A DNA stretch of 64,000 nt from Candidatus Avelusimicrobium intestinipullorum (GCA_944324635.1 CALUXC010000001.1:482369-546368), one strand, 5' to 3'. Counted from the first letter of the stretch, positions 25,545-34,291 are shown. Made by a program: numbers and translations. The notes: a model not told the origin generated them from the letters alone.

Positions 25545-26000
25545 TTAAAAAATACGGTAAGCACTGCTACAATGAGAGGCGGAAACTCGTTCTGTGCCGA
25601 TTACGGCACACCATTTGGCGTCCCCGCAGCAATAAATCATATCGGGTGTATCGGTAGCCGTCAGCCCTTTGCGATACACGCCGCTCCCCGCGATATAATA
25701 GCCTTTCTTATCACTATAATAGGCATATCTGCCATTGGCCAGGGAACTCTGGTCCAAGGTAAAATCTTTCAAATGGGACTCAATTTTCAGGTCCAAATCA
25801 CTAAGGGACGAAGCATACCGCCCATTGGCCATATAATACACTTCCTGCGCGTCTTTAATAGCCTTGACGGAAGTTACCGCGTCCATCGCGCGGGATTTTT
25901 CCACCGCTTTTTCATACATAGGCAACGCCACGGACGACAATATCCCAATAATCAATACCACTACCAGCAATTCTATCAACGTAAAACCAGGTGTTTCCAT
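25545..26000 (-). CDS. Type IV pilin-like protein (orphan copy 3)
   Basis: 151 aa. Leader METPG, then FTLIELLVVVLIIGILSS and VALPMYEKAVEKSRAMDAV. The middle QEVYYMANGRYASSLSDLDL corresponds to QEVYYLANGKYVDDLSLLDI in copy 2, so the two are recent paralogues. C-terminal cysteines (MIYCCGDAKWCAV, SHCSS) differ in spacing. Pilin proteins are cut by a prepilin peptidase and assembled through the inner membrane; no peptidase gene is in this window. Confidence 0.87.
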   Translation of the reverse strand: METPGFTLIELLVVVLIIGILSSVALPMYEKAVEKSRAMDAVTSVKAIKDAQEVYYMANGRYASSLSDLDLKIESHLKDFTLDQSSLANGRYAYYSDKKGYYIAGSGVYRKGLTATDTPDMIYCCGDAKWCAVIGTERVSASHCSSAYRIF

Positions 26001-26091
26001 ATGAGTATCCTTATTTTTTAAGTGTAGTATTTATCCGTCGGAAATGCAACTTTTATAATATTTGTATTCCTCCAAACTTTAATCCGCACGC

Positions 26092-26123
26092 AAAAAAGCC
26101 CCCTCCTTTCGGAAGGGGCTTTG
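26092..26123 (-). terminator. Terminator of lon
   Basis: Stem AAAGCCCC / GGGGCTTT with inner CTCC/GGAA pairing, then TTTTTTG on the minus strand. Confidence 0.8.
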
Positions 26124-26142
26124 TGAAAACAAACTATCCGGC

Positions 26143-28677
26143 TTAACGGCGGCGTGCCGCTTTGCGCTTGGAGGCAGCCGCCTTGCGGGCGGGAGCGGCC
26201 TTGCGCGCTTTAGGAGCGGCTTTTTTGGCCGGGCGGGCCACTTTCTTGGCCGCAGCTTTTTTAACCGTCTTTTTGCCCGTTTTGCTCGTTTTAGAGGCGG
26301 ACTTTTTGGCACCGGCTTTTTTATTCAGCTTGGCTTCAAATTCTTTCCACCCTTCCAACGCCAGGGGCAACACTTCGTCCATGTGTTTGACGGGGATTAA
26401 AGTCATCTCTTTGCGCACCCGTTCCGGCACTTCGGAAACGTCTTTTTCATTCGTGTGCGGGTAGAGAATGGTCTTTACGCCTTCGCGGTAAGCGGCCAGG
26501 AATTTTTCCTTAATCCCGCCCACCGGCAACACGCGGCCCGTGATGGTCACTTCACCCGTCATAGCCAGGTGTTTTTTAACGGGCAGGCCCGTCAGCAAGC
26601 TGGTAAGTGCGGTGGTAATCACGCTGCCGGCGGAAGGACCGTCTTTCGGTACGGCGCCTTCAGGGAAGTGGACGTGGAAGTCCGTCTTGTCAAAATCAAT
26701 TCCCTCGCCGTATCCGCGGCTTCTGGCATAGGTCAGCGCGGCGCGGACGGATTCTTTCATTACGTTGCCCAGCATACCCGTCAAAATCAGCTGGCCTTTG
26801 CCGGGCAGTTTGGCGGCTTCAATGGACAGGGTTTCCCCGCCCACGCTCGTCCAAGCCAGCCCCGTGGCAATACCCACACCGTTTTCTTCGGTGGCGAAGT
26901 TGGAATACTTCGGCACGCCCAAAAATTCGTGCAGGTTTTCGCGCGTAACAGTCACTTTTTTTGCTCCGTCCACAATCATTTTGGAAGCTTTGCGGCACAG
27001 GGAACCGATTTCACGTTCCAGGTTGCGCACGCCCGCTTCGCGCACATAATCGCGCATCAAGAGCGCCACCGCATCGTGGGACACTTCCAGTTGCCCTTCT
27101 TTTAATCCGTGCATTTTCATCTGCTTGGGCAGGAGGTATTTGTCCACGATATCATGTTTTTCATATTCGGTGTAACCGTCAAAATCAATAATTTCCAAGC
27201 GGTCGCGCAGGGTGTTGGGAATGTTGGACAGCGAGTTCGCCGTCGTAATAAACATCACTTTAGAGACGTCAAACGGCACGTCCAAAAAGTGGTCGGTAAA
27301 CTCTTTGTTTTGTTCCGGGTCCAACAACTCCAACAAAGCCGCCGCCGGATCACCGCGCCAGTCGGACCCCATTTTGTCAATTTCGTCCAGCAGGAAAACG
27401 GGGTTGGAGCTTTTGGCCTTGCTGATACCCTGGATAATGCGCCCCGGCATGGAACCGATATAGGTTCTGCGGTGGCCGCGGATTTCGCTCTCGTCGCGCA
27501 CGCCGCCAAGCGACATACGCACAAATTTCCGCCCGATAGCACGCGCAATGGATTTGGCAAGAGAAGTTTTCCCCACCCCGGGCGCACCCGCAAAGCACAA
27601 CACGGGCCCGCGCAGCGAGTTGGTCAGCTTGCTCACGGCCAAATATTCCAAAATGCGTTCTTTGGGTTTTTCCAGGCCGAAGTGATCTTCGTCCAAAATC
27701 TTTTTGGCTTCTTTCAAATCCAGCACGTCTTCGGTGGTTTTATTCCACGGCATATTCACCAGCCAGTCCAAATAGGTGCGCGATACCGTAGCTTCCGGAG
27801 AGAACGGAGCCATCTTGGCCAAGCGGTCCAATTCTTTTTCGGCTGCTTCTTTGGCATGAGGCGGCAGACCGTTTTTCTTGATTTTGGCCCGCAGCGAGTC
27901 CAATTCTTTCTGGAAATCGTCTTTTTGGCTGAGTTCTTTTTGAATGGCTTTCATCTGCTCGTTCAAATAGTATTCTTTTTGGTTCTTTTCTATTTGAGCG
28001 CGCACTTTGGAGTGGATTTTTTCTTCCAATCCCAAAATTTCCACTTCGCTGGTAATCAATTTTAAGATTTTTTCCAAGCGGTCTTTAATATGCACCGCTT
28101 CCAAAATTTCCTGACGCTGAGAAGCTTTCACCAACATATTGGAAGCCACCGTGTCGGCCAGTTTGGACGGATCGTTAATCTGGCGCAGGAAAGATACCCC
28201 TTCCACCGCAATCCGATGCGATACGCGGGCGTAATGGTCAAATTCGTCCAGCACTTTGCGCATCAACGCCTGCACCACGGGGGAGTCGTCCTCTTCCTCT
28301 TCAATGTAATCCACCGAGGCAAACCACGACCCCGCCACATTGTTCATTTCCAGTTTATTCACGCGGGCGCGGGCCAAGCCTTGCAGGAAAATTTTCATGG
28401 ATCCGTCCGGCATTTTCAAGTTCTGCGTAATTTGGGCAATCACGCCAAAGTGGTAAATGTCGGACTCTTTGGGTTCCTCAATTTCCGCGTTCTTTTGAGA
28501 AACCGCCAAAATATACTTTTCGGGCGTGTTGAGGGCAAGCTCCACCGCCGCGATGGATTTTTCGCGGTCCACCGAAAGCGGAAGCGACATCCCCGGAAAC
28601 ATCACCACATCTCTGATGGCGACAGCCGGCACTACCGTCGGTAACGAAAGCGTTGTTTTTTTAATTTCTTCTGACAT
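26143..28677 (-). CDS. lon: ATP-dependent protease Lon with a basic histone-like tail
   Basis: Cytoplasmic AAA+ serine protease that degrades misfolded and regulatory proteins. Start at 28677 (AAGGGAG upstream) gives 844 aa. The N-terminal substrate domain (about 15-210) is followed by Walker [14 protein letters not shown] (near 365-377), Walker B and arginine-finger regions, and the protease domain with catalytic Ser near 679 (KDGPSAGS) and Lys near 721 (GGIKEKF). From about residue 783 the protein continues as a roughly 60-residue Lys/Ala/Arg-rich tail with repeated AAxK/KKAAP units ([26 protein letters not shown]). Classical Lon ends near LxxAL; this tail resembles histone H1-like C-termini and may bind DNA. 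A CIRCE-like inverted repeat overlaps its -35 box. Confidence 0.93.
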   Translation of the reverse strand: MSEEIKKTTLSLPTVVPAVAIRDVVMFPGMSLPLSVDREKSIAAVELALNTPEKYILAVSQKNAEIEEPKESDIYHFGVIAQITQNLKMPDGSMKIFLQGLARARVNKLEMNNVAGSWFASVDYIEEEEDDSPVVQALMRKVLDEFDHYARVSHRIAVEGVSFLRQINDPSKLADTVASNMLVKASQRQEILEAVHIKDRLEKILKLITSEVEILGLEEKIHSKVRAQIEKNQKEYYLNEQMKAIQKELSQKDDFQKELDSLRAKIKKNGLPPHAKEAAEKELDRLAKMAPFSPEATVSRTYLDWLVNMPWNKTTEDVLDLKEAKKILDEDHFGLEKPKERILEYLAVSKLTNSLRGPVLCFAGAPGVGKTSLAKSIARAIGRKFVRMSLGGVRDESEIRGHRRTYIGSMPGRIIQGISKAKSSNPVFLLDEIDKMGSDWRGDPAAALLELLDPEQNKEFTDHFLDVPFDVSKVMFITTANSLSNIPNTLRDRLEIIDFDGYTEYEKHDIVDKYLLPKQMKMHGLKEGQLEVSHDAVALLMRDYVREAGVRNLEREIGSLCRKASKMIVDGAKKVTVTRENLHEFLGVPKYSNFATEENGVGIATGLAWTSVGGETLSIEAAKLPGKGQLILTGMLGNVMKESVRAALTYARSRGYGEGIDFDKTDFHVHFPEGAVPKDGPSAGSVITTALTSLLTGLPVKKHLAMTGEVTITGRVLPVGGIKEKFLAAYREGVKTILYPHTNEKDVSEVPERVRKEMTLIPVKHMDEVLPLALEGWKEFEAKLNKKAGAKKSASKTSKTGKKTVKKAAAKKVARPAKKAAPKARKAAPARKAAASKRKAARRR

Positions 28678-28764
28678 AATTTCTCCCTTACTAAGTGGGT
28701 AAATCGTTTTCAAGAAGCGTCACCCGCCGCGTGGCGGGGCATTCCCCCGCTCCTTGGTATATAG

Positions 28765-28817
28765 ATTGTAGCAAATTGCATTAAAACTAGCAACTCTTTT
28801 ACAAGTCTGCTAGTTTT
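28765..28817 (-). promoter_or_regulatory. lon promoter with overlapping inverted repeat
   Basis: On the minus strand -35 TTGCTA (28788-28793), 17-nt spacer, -10 TACAAT (28765-28770). A perfect 10-base inverted repeat, AAAACTAGCA (28783-28792) and TGCTAGTTTT (28808-28817), separated by 15 nt, overlaps the -35. The inner CTAGCAACTC arm recalls the HrcA operator CIRCE (TTAGCACTC-N9-GAGTGCTAA) but is not a canonical match. A repressor site for a heat-shock regulator is plausible. Confidence 0.55.
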
Positions 28818-28844
28818 GGACAATTCCCTCCATTTCCGCTCCAA

Positions 28845-28879
28845 CAAAAAACCCCGGCGCCCACAAGCACCGGGGTTTT
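28845..28879 (-). terminator. Terminator of clpP
   Basis: Stem ACCCCGGCG / CACCGGGGT, then TTTTTTG on the minus strand, just after the clpP stop. Confidence 0.8.
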
Positions 28880-28892
28880 AAGATTGAAACGC

Positions 28893-29480
28893 TTATTTTT
28901 TCAGTTCCAGTACTTCGTCAATAAGGCCGTATTCTTTGGCTTCCTGCGCAGACATATAGTAGTTGCGTTCGCTGTCGCGGCGGATTTTTTCTTTATCCTG
29001 CCCCGTATGCTTAGCCAAAATATCCAACAGGTGTTCCTTATTGTCGCGCAGTTCGCGGGCTTCAATTTCAATGTCGGTCACCTGGCCGGAAATACCGCCG
29101 CCCCAAATCAAGGGTTGGTGAATCATAATGCGCGCATGCGGCAAGGCATAGCGTTTGCCCTTAGAGCCGGCCGCCAGCAACACGGCGCCAAAGCTCATGG
29201 CCTGGCCCATGCAAATGGTGGTGATGGGGGCTTTGATAAACTGCATGGTATCGTAAATAGCCAAACCGGCCGTTACCAGCCCGCCGGGGGAGTTGATGTA
29301 GAGGTTGATTTCCCGGGTGGGGTCGTCCGCGTCCAAATACAAAAGCTGGGCGATAATCATATTCGCGCTGGCGGTGTCCACCTCGCCTTCGCGCCCGCCC
29401 ACAAAGATGATGCGGTCTTTAAGCAGACGGGAGAAAATGTCGTATCCGACGTTCTTTTCAATAATAGTAGGTATAATCAT
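28893..29480 (-). CDS. clpP: ATP-dependent Clp protease proteolytic subunit
   Basis: Serine peptidase that forms the ClpXP/ClpAP chamber. The catalytic triad is visible: Ser96 in [12 protein letters not shown], His121 in MIHQP, and Asp near 172 in [22 protein letters not shown] (63-72) is the oxyanion-hole glycine motif. In GQAMSFGA the usual GxAASMGA is slightly changed, but the Ser is kept. 195 aa, normal. No clpX is adjacent. The TACAAT box ends 7 nt before the ATG, so it is likely leaderless. Confidence 0.95.
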   Translation of the reverse strand: MIIPTIIEKNVGYDIFSRLLKDRIIFVGGREGEVDTASANMIIAQLLYLDADDPTREINLYINSPGGLVTAGLAIYDTMQFIKAPITTICMGQAMSFGAVLLAAGSKGKRYALPHARIMIHQPLIWGGGISGQVTDIEIEARELRDNKEHLLDILAKHTGQDKEKIRRDSERNYYMSAQEAKEYGLIDEVLELKK

Positions 29481-29487
29481 ATTTTAC

Positions 29488-29493
29488 ATTGTA
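29488..29493 (-). promoter_or_regulatory. -10 box of clpP
   Basis: TACAAT on the minus strand, seven bases before the ATG at 29480; no ribosome binding site fits between. Confidence 0.5.
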
Positions 29494-29560
29494 GTATATT
29501 TTCGTCCCTCCCTACACGCAGGGACCCACGGATTTCTGGGCCTTTTGGGGTAATAATTAT

Positions 29561-29604
29561 GGGTCCAAAGACCCCTGGTTTTTTGAAGGTTGATTTATTA
29601 TTAT
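29561..29604 (+). promoter_or_regulatory. Inverted-repeat operator (site B) and -10 of the 29643 gene
   Basis: GGGTCCAAAGACCC at 29561-29574, a perfect stem GGGTC/GACCC around CAAA. TATTAT at 29599-29604 starts 32 nt after the AAAG, as at site A. A TATATT at 29602 is an alternative -10. Confidence 0.5.
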
Positions 29605-29642
29605 ATTACAAACAGCTGTACAATTAACCGGAGGACAGAAAC

Positions 29643-30158
29643 ATGAAAAAGTTTTTTGCGTTGTTTGCTCTGCTCGTATTTTCCACCGCCGCTTTTGCCG
29701 GGAACTCTTCCAGCAACAGTGCGCTGATTGAAGAATCCGTCTCCACCGCCGCTTCCACGATAGAGGACGAAGGTGCCGACCCTCAGTTGCTAAAAAACAC
29801 CCAGCAGGCGCTAACCATCGGCCTAATGACCTTTGACGCCCACCGCGACCTAAACTCTATGACGGAAGACGACAAGGCCATTGAAAAAGCGTTGGAAAGC
29901 CAAATTCCGGCCATTTTGAATAAAATTCAAAAAACTTCCGACGAAGTCTACCAGGAATTGGAACCGGCTTTGGGCAAATTGACCGACTTGTTGCTTAAAA
30001 ACCAAACGGTTTATCCGGCTTCGTCCGTGGACAGAGAAACCGGCGTATACCTGACGATGATGACTGCTATCGTCTATGCGCAAGGCAAAGGGTTGCTGCT
30101 CGGTAGAGTGACCGAAATCCTCAACGCCGAAATGCAAAGTGCGTTTGCCCAGGAATAA
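29643..30158 (+). CDS. Secreted helical protein of unknown function, 171 aa
   Basis: Start ATG with CGGAGGACAG 5 nt upstream. Signal peptide MKKFFALFALLVFSTAAFAG; the mature part begins with a Ser/Asn-rich stretch and then is fully helical, acidic in the first half (ALESQIPAILNKIQ, DEVYQELEPALGKL) and without cysteines. I recognise no family. It is probably periplasmic. Its promoter carries the shared inverted repeat, linking its expression to the two cysteine-module proteins downstream and the protein at 307. It has its own terminator. Confidence 0.65.
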   Translation: MKKFFALFALLVFSTAAFAGNSSSNSALIEESVSTAASTIEDEGADPQLLKNTQQALTIGLMTFDAHRDLNSMTEDDKAIEKALESQIPAILNKIQKTSDEVYQELEPALGKLTDLLLKNQTVYPASSVDRETGVYLTMMTAIVYAQGKGLLLGRVTEILNAEMQSAFAQE

Positions 30159-30173
30159 CTTAACTTTCTACTC

Positions 30174-30208
30174 CAAAAGGCCCAGAAAACTTCTGGGCCT
30201 TTTTTTTG
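30174..30208 (+). terminator. Terminator of the 29643 gene
   Basis: Stem AAGGCCCAGAA / TTCTGGGCCTT followed by T8. Confidence 0.88.
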
Positions 30209-30217
30209 ACTTCAATT

Positions 30218-30260
30218 AGGCCCAAAGGCCCTTTCCGAGCAGGCTGCAAATTATTAAAGT
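30218..30260 (+). promoter_or_regulatory. Inverted-repeat operator (site C) upstream of the 30315 gene
   Basis: AGGCCCAAAGGCCC at 30218-30231; a weak -10 (TAAAGT, 30255-30260) starts 31 nt after the AAAG. Other AT-rich hexamers lie nearer the gene, so the transcription start is uncertain. Confidence 0.45.
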
Positions 30261-30314
30261 ATGGGTAAGAAGCAGTTATATTCAGTATAAGATGTCAAAT
30301 TAAACAGGAGTCTT

Positions 30315-31676
30315 ATGAAAAACACAACATGGATAGTATCTGTATTCGTATCGCTTGCCTTGACGGTGCCGGCATTTGCACAGCAAGGCACTACCACTAA
30401 GGGTAAAATTACTGGCAATGCGGCCGTCCAAGCCAAAAATTCCGCTTTAAGCGGCAAAATTGAACGCTTGGCCCTGCAAGCCGAAAAGAAATTTAAGCAG
30501 CAAAAGAAAGCCAAAAAAGTGCAAAAATGCTTCCGCTGCGGGCGTGCGATTACCGAAGAAACCCGCAACAGCAAATGTCCCGCCGATTGCGACGTTTACT
30601 GCACCTCTATTTCCGGCCAAGCCAACGGCAACGAACCGGAATGCGGACCGATCTATATTGAAGTTTCCAGCAAGCAAGCCCAAGGCGGCGGCACGGAACC
30701 GGAATTTTTCGTCGTCAACAGTTGCGACCGTGAAATCGGCCCCAACGGCGGCGAACCCTCCGGCAACTATTATGAAGAAGTAGATCCCGGGCTTTTGTAC
30801 AAAGCCGAAGAACTGCTCCAGCAGGACCGCGACGCGCACAACGGCTATGCCCAGCATTCGTTGGAATACTACTACCAGAAAGTAAGCGGCAAAGGCCAAA
30901 ATAACGCCGTGCGCTGTGTACGCTGCGGCGAAGAAGTACGCGCCGGCCAGCATTGCTCCGCTACGGGCTACACGACGCTGTGCACCGCGTCTTCTGAAAC
31001 CCGCCAGAACGAGGCCAAACACAACCCCTATTTCAAAGGCGGAGATCCGCACAACGCCGCCAATTACGAAACCTGCATTCACTGCGGCCAGCCGATTACC
31101 GACGAAAGACTGAACACCAAATGCCCGGCCGACTGTGATGTATACTGCACCGCGGCTTCTGCCCCGGCCGAAAAACAAGTTGTTCGCTGTGTACGCTGCG
31201 GCGAAGAAGTACGCGCCGGCCAGCATTGCTCCGCTACGGGCTACACGACGCTGTGCACCGCGTCTTCTGAAACCCGCCAAAACGCGGCTCAGCACAACCC
31301 CTATTTCAAAGGTGGAGACCCGCACAACGCCGCCAATTATGAAAAATGCTTCCGCTGCGGCCAGCCGATTACCGATGAAAGACTGAACAGAAAATGCCCG
31401 TCCGACTGCGACGTGCGCTGCACGCCCGCTTCCAAAGCGGACGCCTCCAAACACACCTGCTACCGCTGCGGGAAAAGCTTCCGCGTCGGTCAGCATTGCT
31501 CCGCTACGGGCTATACGACCCTGTGCGCCAATAGTGCCAAACAGGAACAGGAATTGAAAAAAGCCGAAGCCCAAAGAAAGAAAGAAGCCGAAAAAGCGTC
31601 CGTCTGCCCCAAATGCGGGAAGCACTACACGATTGACGAAATCTATCACGGCTTGAGCCACTCTTGCCAAGACTAG
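30315..31676 (+). CDS. Secreted repeat protein with zinc-ribbon-like cysteine modules
   Basis: 453 aa; ATG with CAGGAG 7 nt upstream; signal peptide ending in PAFAQQ. After a Lys-rich segment the protein alternates two cysteine modules. Type 1, CxRCGxxITxExxxxKCPxDC, starts near residues 72, 254 and 345. Type 2, CxRCGxxxRxGQHCSATGYTTLC, starts near 201, 292 and 382. A third kind, CPKCGKHYTIDEIYHG, begins near 431. The CxxC...C spacing looks like zinc ribbons, but the protein is exported, where such sites are rare; disulfides are the alternative. A 91-residue unit (273 bases) is duplicated. Function unknown; the next gene is a paralogue. Confidence 0.7.
   Translation: MKNTTWIVSVFVSLALTVPAFAQQGTTTKGKITGNAAVQAKNSALSGKIERLALQAEKKFKQQKKAKKVQKCFRCGRAITEETRNSKCPADCDVYCTSISGQANGNEPECGPIYIEVSSKQAQGGGTEPEFFVVNSCDREIGPNGGEPSGNYYEEVDPGLLYKAEELLQQDRDAHNGYAQHSLEYYYQKVSGKGQNNAVRCVRCGEEVRAGQHCSATGYTTLCTASSETRQNEAKHNPYFKGGDPHNAANYETCIHCGQPITDERLNTKCPADCDVYCTAASAPAEKQVVRCVRCGEEVRAGQHCSATGYTTLCTASSETRQNAAQHNPYFKGGDPHNAANYEKCFRCGQPITDERLNRKCPSDCDVRCTPASKADASKHTCYRCGKSFRVGQHCSATGYTTLCANSAKQEQELKKAEAQRKKEAEKASVCPKCGKHYTIDEIYHGLSHSCQD
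30912..31454 (+). repeat. Direct repeat of 273 bases within the cysteine-module gene
   Basis: The copy starting at 30912 and the copy starting at 31185 are identical for over 90 bases at their left ends and about 90 percent identical over the rest. The repeat keeps the reading frame (91 codons). It indicates recent in-gene duplication. A partial copy of the type 2 module continues at about 31455. Confidence 0.75.
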
Positions 31677-31682
31677 TTTTAT

Positions 31683-31706
31683 CCCCCCTCTTCGGAGGGG
31701 GTTTTT
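31683..31706 (+). terminator. Terminator of the 30315 gene
   Basis: Stem CCCCCCTC / GAGGGGG with a TTCG loop, then T5. Confidence 0.85.
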
Positions 31707-31730
31707 ATGCCGTTTTGCGGTAAAACAAAC

Positions 31731-31764
31731 AGAAAAGGACCTATTTTGTTTTTAGGTCCTTTTC
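31731..31764 (+). terminator. Second hairpin between the two cysteine-module genes
   Basis: Stem AGAAAAGGACCT / AGGTCCTTTTCT, 11-base T-rich loop. It may be a back-up terminator, or it may mark a short transcript between 31707 and 31770. Confidence 0.6.
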
Positions 31765-31776
31765 TCATTTGGGCCT

Positions 31777-31819
31777 AGGCCCAAAGGCCCTTTTCAAATA
31801 ATCGCAATTTAATTAGACT
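31777..31819 (+). promoter_or_regulatory. Inverted-repeat operator (site D) upstream of the 31877 gene
   Basis: AGGCCCAAAGGCCC at 31777-31790, preceded by GGGCCT so that a larger palindrome GGGCCTAGGCCC also exists. -10-like TAGACT at 31814-31819 starts 31 nt after the AAAG. Confidence 0.45.
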
Positions 31820-31876
31820 GAAGGTAAGGAAAAAAGATTTCCGTTAATTAAGCAGTAAGCTTCTTTGGAGGAAGAA

Positions 31877-32749
31877 ATGAAAAAGATTAGCACTTTGTTA
31901 TTGGTTTTAACCGCCTTTGTTTTTGCGGCGCCGACCTTCGCCCAAACGCAAGACCCCCATGCAAAAGAAAACTGGGCCAAGAATGTTTCCGCCGCCGTTG
32001 AACGTGCGGCCGTAAAAGCCGTGCGCGAACATAAAGCTTCCGTGTGCGACAAATGCGGACACGTCTACACGATTGACGAAAAATATCATGGCGTAAAACA
32101 CGAATGCGCCAAAGCCGAAGCGGCCAAGCCCGTTTGTGCGCGCTGCGGCCAGGAAGTACGCGCCGGCCAGCATTGCTCCGCTACCGACTATACGACCCTT
32201 TGCTCCGCTCAGAAAGAACAACCGGCTTCCACCCGCAGCGAAAAAAACAGCGTCTGCGCCAAATGCGGCCATGCTTATACGATTGACGAAAAATACCACG
32301 GCGTAAAACACGAATGCGCCCAAGCCGAAGAAGCCAAACCCGTTTGCGTGCGCTGCGGTGAAGAAGTACGCCCCGGCCAGCATTGCTCCGCCTCCGGCTA
32401 CACCGCCCTGTGCACCGTATCCGAAGAAGAACCGGCTTCCTCCTCTGTGGAAGAAAACAATGCCTGCGCCAAATGCGGACATGTCTACACGATTGACGAA
32501 AAATACCACGGTGCCAAACACGAATGCGCCCAGGCTAAAAACGACACCACGGAATACTGCATTTACTGCGGTGAAGCTATCGTGAAAAACAATCAAGCCT
32601 GCTCGGCTGTACCTGGCGGTGCCTGCACGGTGAACTGCCCCGACTGCGGCAAAAACCTGCGCGACAAAAAGAATTTGATTAACGGCGAACACCGCTGCAA
32701 ATTCAAAACCCGCATCACCCCCGTGGCTCCTAAAAAAGCCGTCAAATAA
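31877..32749 (+). CDS. Secreted protein with zinc-ribbon-like cysteine modules, paralogue
   Basis: 290 aa; ATG at 31877 with GGAGGAAG upstream; signal peptide MKKISTLLLVLTAFVFAAPTFAQ. Three CxKCGHxYTIDEKYHG modules (near 57, 134, 198) alternate with two type 2 modules (near 90 and 165, CxRCGxxVRxGQHCSA). The C-terminus ends with CIYCGEAIVKNNQACS and CPDCGKNLRDKKN blocks. These are the same modules as in the gene at 30315 in a different order, so the two genes arose by module shuffling. Likely periplasmic or surface-located. Function unknown. Confidence 0.7.
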   Translation: MKKISTLLLVLTAFVFAAPTFAQTQDPHAKENWAKNVSAAVERAAVKAVREHKASVCDKCGHVYTIDEKYHGVKHECAKAEAAKPVCARCGQEVRAGQHCSATDYTTLCSAQKEQPASTRSEKNSVCAKCGHAYTIDEKYHGVKHECAQAEEAKPVCVRCGEEVRPGQHCSASGYTALCTVSEEEPASSSVEENNACAKCGHVYTIDEKYHGAKHECAQAKNDTTEYCIYCGEAIVKNNQACSAVPGGACTVNCPDCGKNLRDKKNLINGEHRCKFKTRITPVAPKKAVK

Positions 32750-32764
32750 TTTAGCAACGACTTT

Positions 32765-32798
32765 TCAAAATCCCCGCCCGTTAAGGCGGGGATTTTTT
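32765..32798 (+). terminator. Terminator of the 31877 gene
   Basis: Stem AATCCCCGCC / GGCGGGGATT, then T5. Confidence 0.85.
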
Positions 32799-32920
32799 AA
32801 TTAAAAAATTCCATTTCCCATTCGCAAAAAAACTTCGCCTCTATTCCCGCAAAAAAATGTAGAATAAAAACTTGTTGGCCGCCACGTACCCGAATTTCGG
32901 CGCGCCCCACAAGAGGAAAC

Positions 32921-34273
32921 ATGTCTATTCAGAGAAACGCTGAAGAAAAAGAAAAAATCAAAGAAATCCTGGCCTCGGCCGAACGGAACAATATCCAAAT
33001 CATCAAATTATGGTTTGTGGATATTTTGGGCAATTTGAAGTCGCTCTCTTTGTCTTACCGCGAGTTTGAATACGCCATGAATGAAGGCATGGGGTTTGAC
33101 GGCTCTTCCGTGGAAGGGTTTGCCCGTCTGTACGAATCGGACCTGGTAGCCTTGCCGGATTTGGACACGTTCCAAATGTTTCCGCCCGAATTTACCGGCG
33201 CGCCTATTGCCCGCTTTTTCTGCGATATCAAAACTACCGACGGAAAACAATTTGAAGGGGACCCCCGCTATATTCTGAAAAAGAACCTGGCCGAAATGAA
33301 AAAAGCCGGTTTTGACCAATTTATGGTGGGCCCTGAATTGGAATACTTTTATTTCAAAGACAACAAACACCCCGAAACGCTGGACTGCGGCGGCTATTTT
33401 GACACCATCCCCCTGGATTCCTCCTATGCCATACGCCGCCAAACCATGCAAATGCTGGAAAAGCTGGGCATTCACGTGGAGTATTCCCACCACGAAGTAG
33501 CCCCCTCCCAGCATGAAATTGATTTGCGCTATGACGAAGCCATGAAAATGGCCGACCAAGTCATCACGTACCGCACCGTCGTCAAGCAAGTGGCCGCCGC
33601 CAACGGCATTTATGCCACCTTTATGCCCAAGCCTATTGCCGGCATAAACGGCAGCGGAATGCACGTGCATCAATCTTTGTTTGCCAACGGTTCCAACGCG
33701 TTTTTTGACGCCAACGACCCGCTCTACTTGTCCCAAACGGCCCGCCACTATATTGCCGGTATTTTGGCTAACGTAAAAGAAATCTGCGCCGTAACGGACC
33801 AGTGGGTCAACTCCTACAAGCGCCTGGTGCCCGGTTACGAAGCCCCCGCCTATATTGCCTGGGGCCGCAAAAACCGCAGCACGCTTGTGCGTATTCCGCA
33901 GGCCAAACAAGGCAAACCCAACGCCACGCGCATAGAATGCCGCTTCCCCGACCCGGCATGCAACCCCTATCTGGCCTTTGCCGTAATGCTGGGGGCCGGA
34001 TTAGACGGCATAAAACGCAAATTGGAAGTGCCTGCCATTACGGAAGAGAACATTTTCCATATGACGCCCGAAGAACGCGCCGCGCGCGGTATTGATACGC
34101 TTCCCGCCTATTTGTATGAAGCCGTCAATTACACCCGCAACTCCAAACTGGTACGCCGGGTATTGGGCGATCATACGTTTGAAAAGTTCATTGCCAATAA
34201 AGACATTGAATGGGATAACTACCGCACCCATGTGTCCAGCTACGAGTTGGAAAAATACCTTTCCGTATTGTAA
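32921..34273 (+). CDS. glnA: Glutamine synthetase, type I
   Basis: Makes glutamine from glutamate, ammonia and ATP. ATG with AGAGGAAAC upstream, 450 aa. Seen: the beta-grasp signature FDGSSVEGF (residues 48-56 region), VGPELEYFYF, the ATP/glutamate motif INGSGMHVHQSL, and SYKRLVPGYEAP. It is of the shorter GSI-alpha type: the C-terminal region has no adenylylation site (no NLYDLP-like Tyr), so control by GlnE is unlikely. Monocistronic. Confidence 0.95.
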   Translation: MSIQRNAEEKEKIKEILASAERNNIQIIKLWFVDILGNLKSLSLSYREFEYAMNEGMGFDGSSVEGFARLYESDLVALPDLDTFQMFPPEFTGAPIARFFCDIKTTDGKQFEGDPRYILKKNLAEMKKAGFDQFMVGPELEYFYFKDNKHPETLDCGGYFDTIPLDSSYAIRRQTMQMLEKLGIHVEYSHHEVAPSQHEIDLRYDEAMKMADQVITYRTVVKQVAAANGIYATFMPKPIAGINGSGMHVHQSLFANGSNAFFDANDPLYLSQTARHYIAGILANVKEICAVTDQWVNSYKRLVPGYEAPAYIAWGRKNRSTLVRIPQAKQGKPNATRIECRFPDPACNPYLAFAVMLGAGLDGIKRKLEVPAITEENIFHMTPEERAARGIDTLPAYLYEAVNYTRNSKLVRRVLGDHTFEKFIANKDIEWDNYRTHVSSYELEKYLSVL

Positions 34274-34291
34274 TACTCGTTTAATACACAA

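Noticed and set aside
27109..28065. Open frame antisense to lon
   Set aside because: Shadow of the lon coding sequence with Phe/His/Gln-rich composition typical of such shadows.
30447..31670. Long open frame antisense to the cysteine-module gene
   Set aside because: Mirror image of a repetitive GC-biased coding sequence; it has no ribosome binding site and no family features. The same applies to the long antisense frames over 3168-4343, 45641-46837 and 56982-58121.
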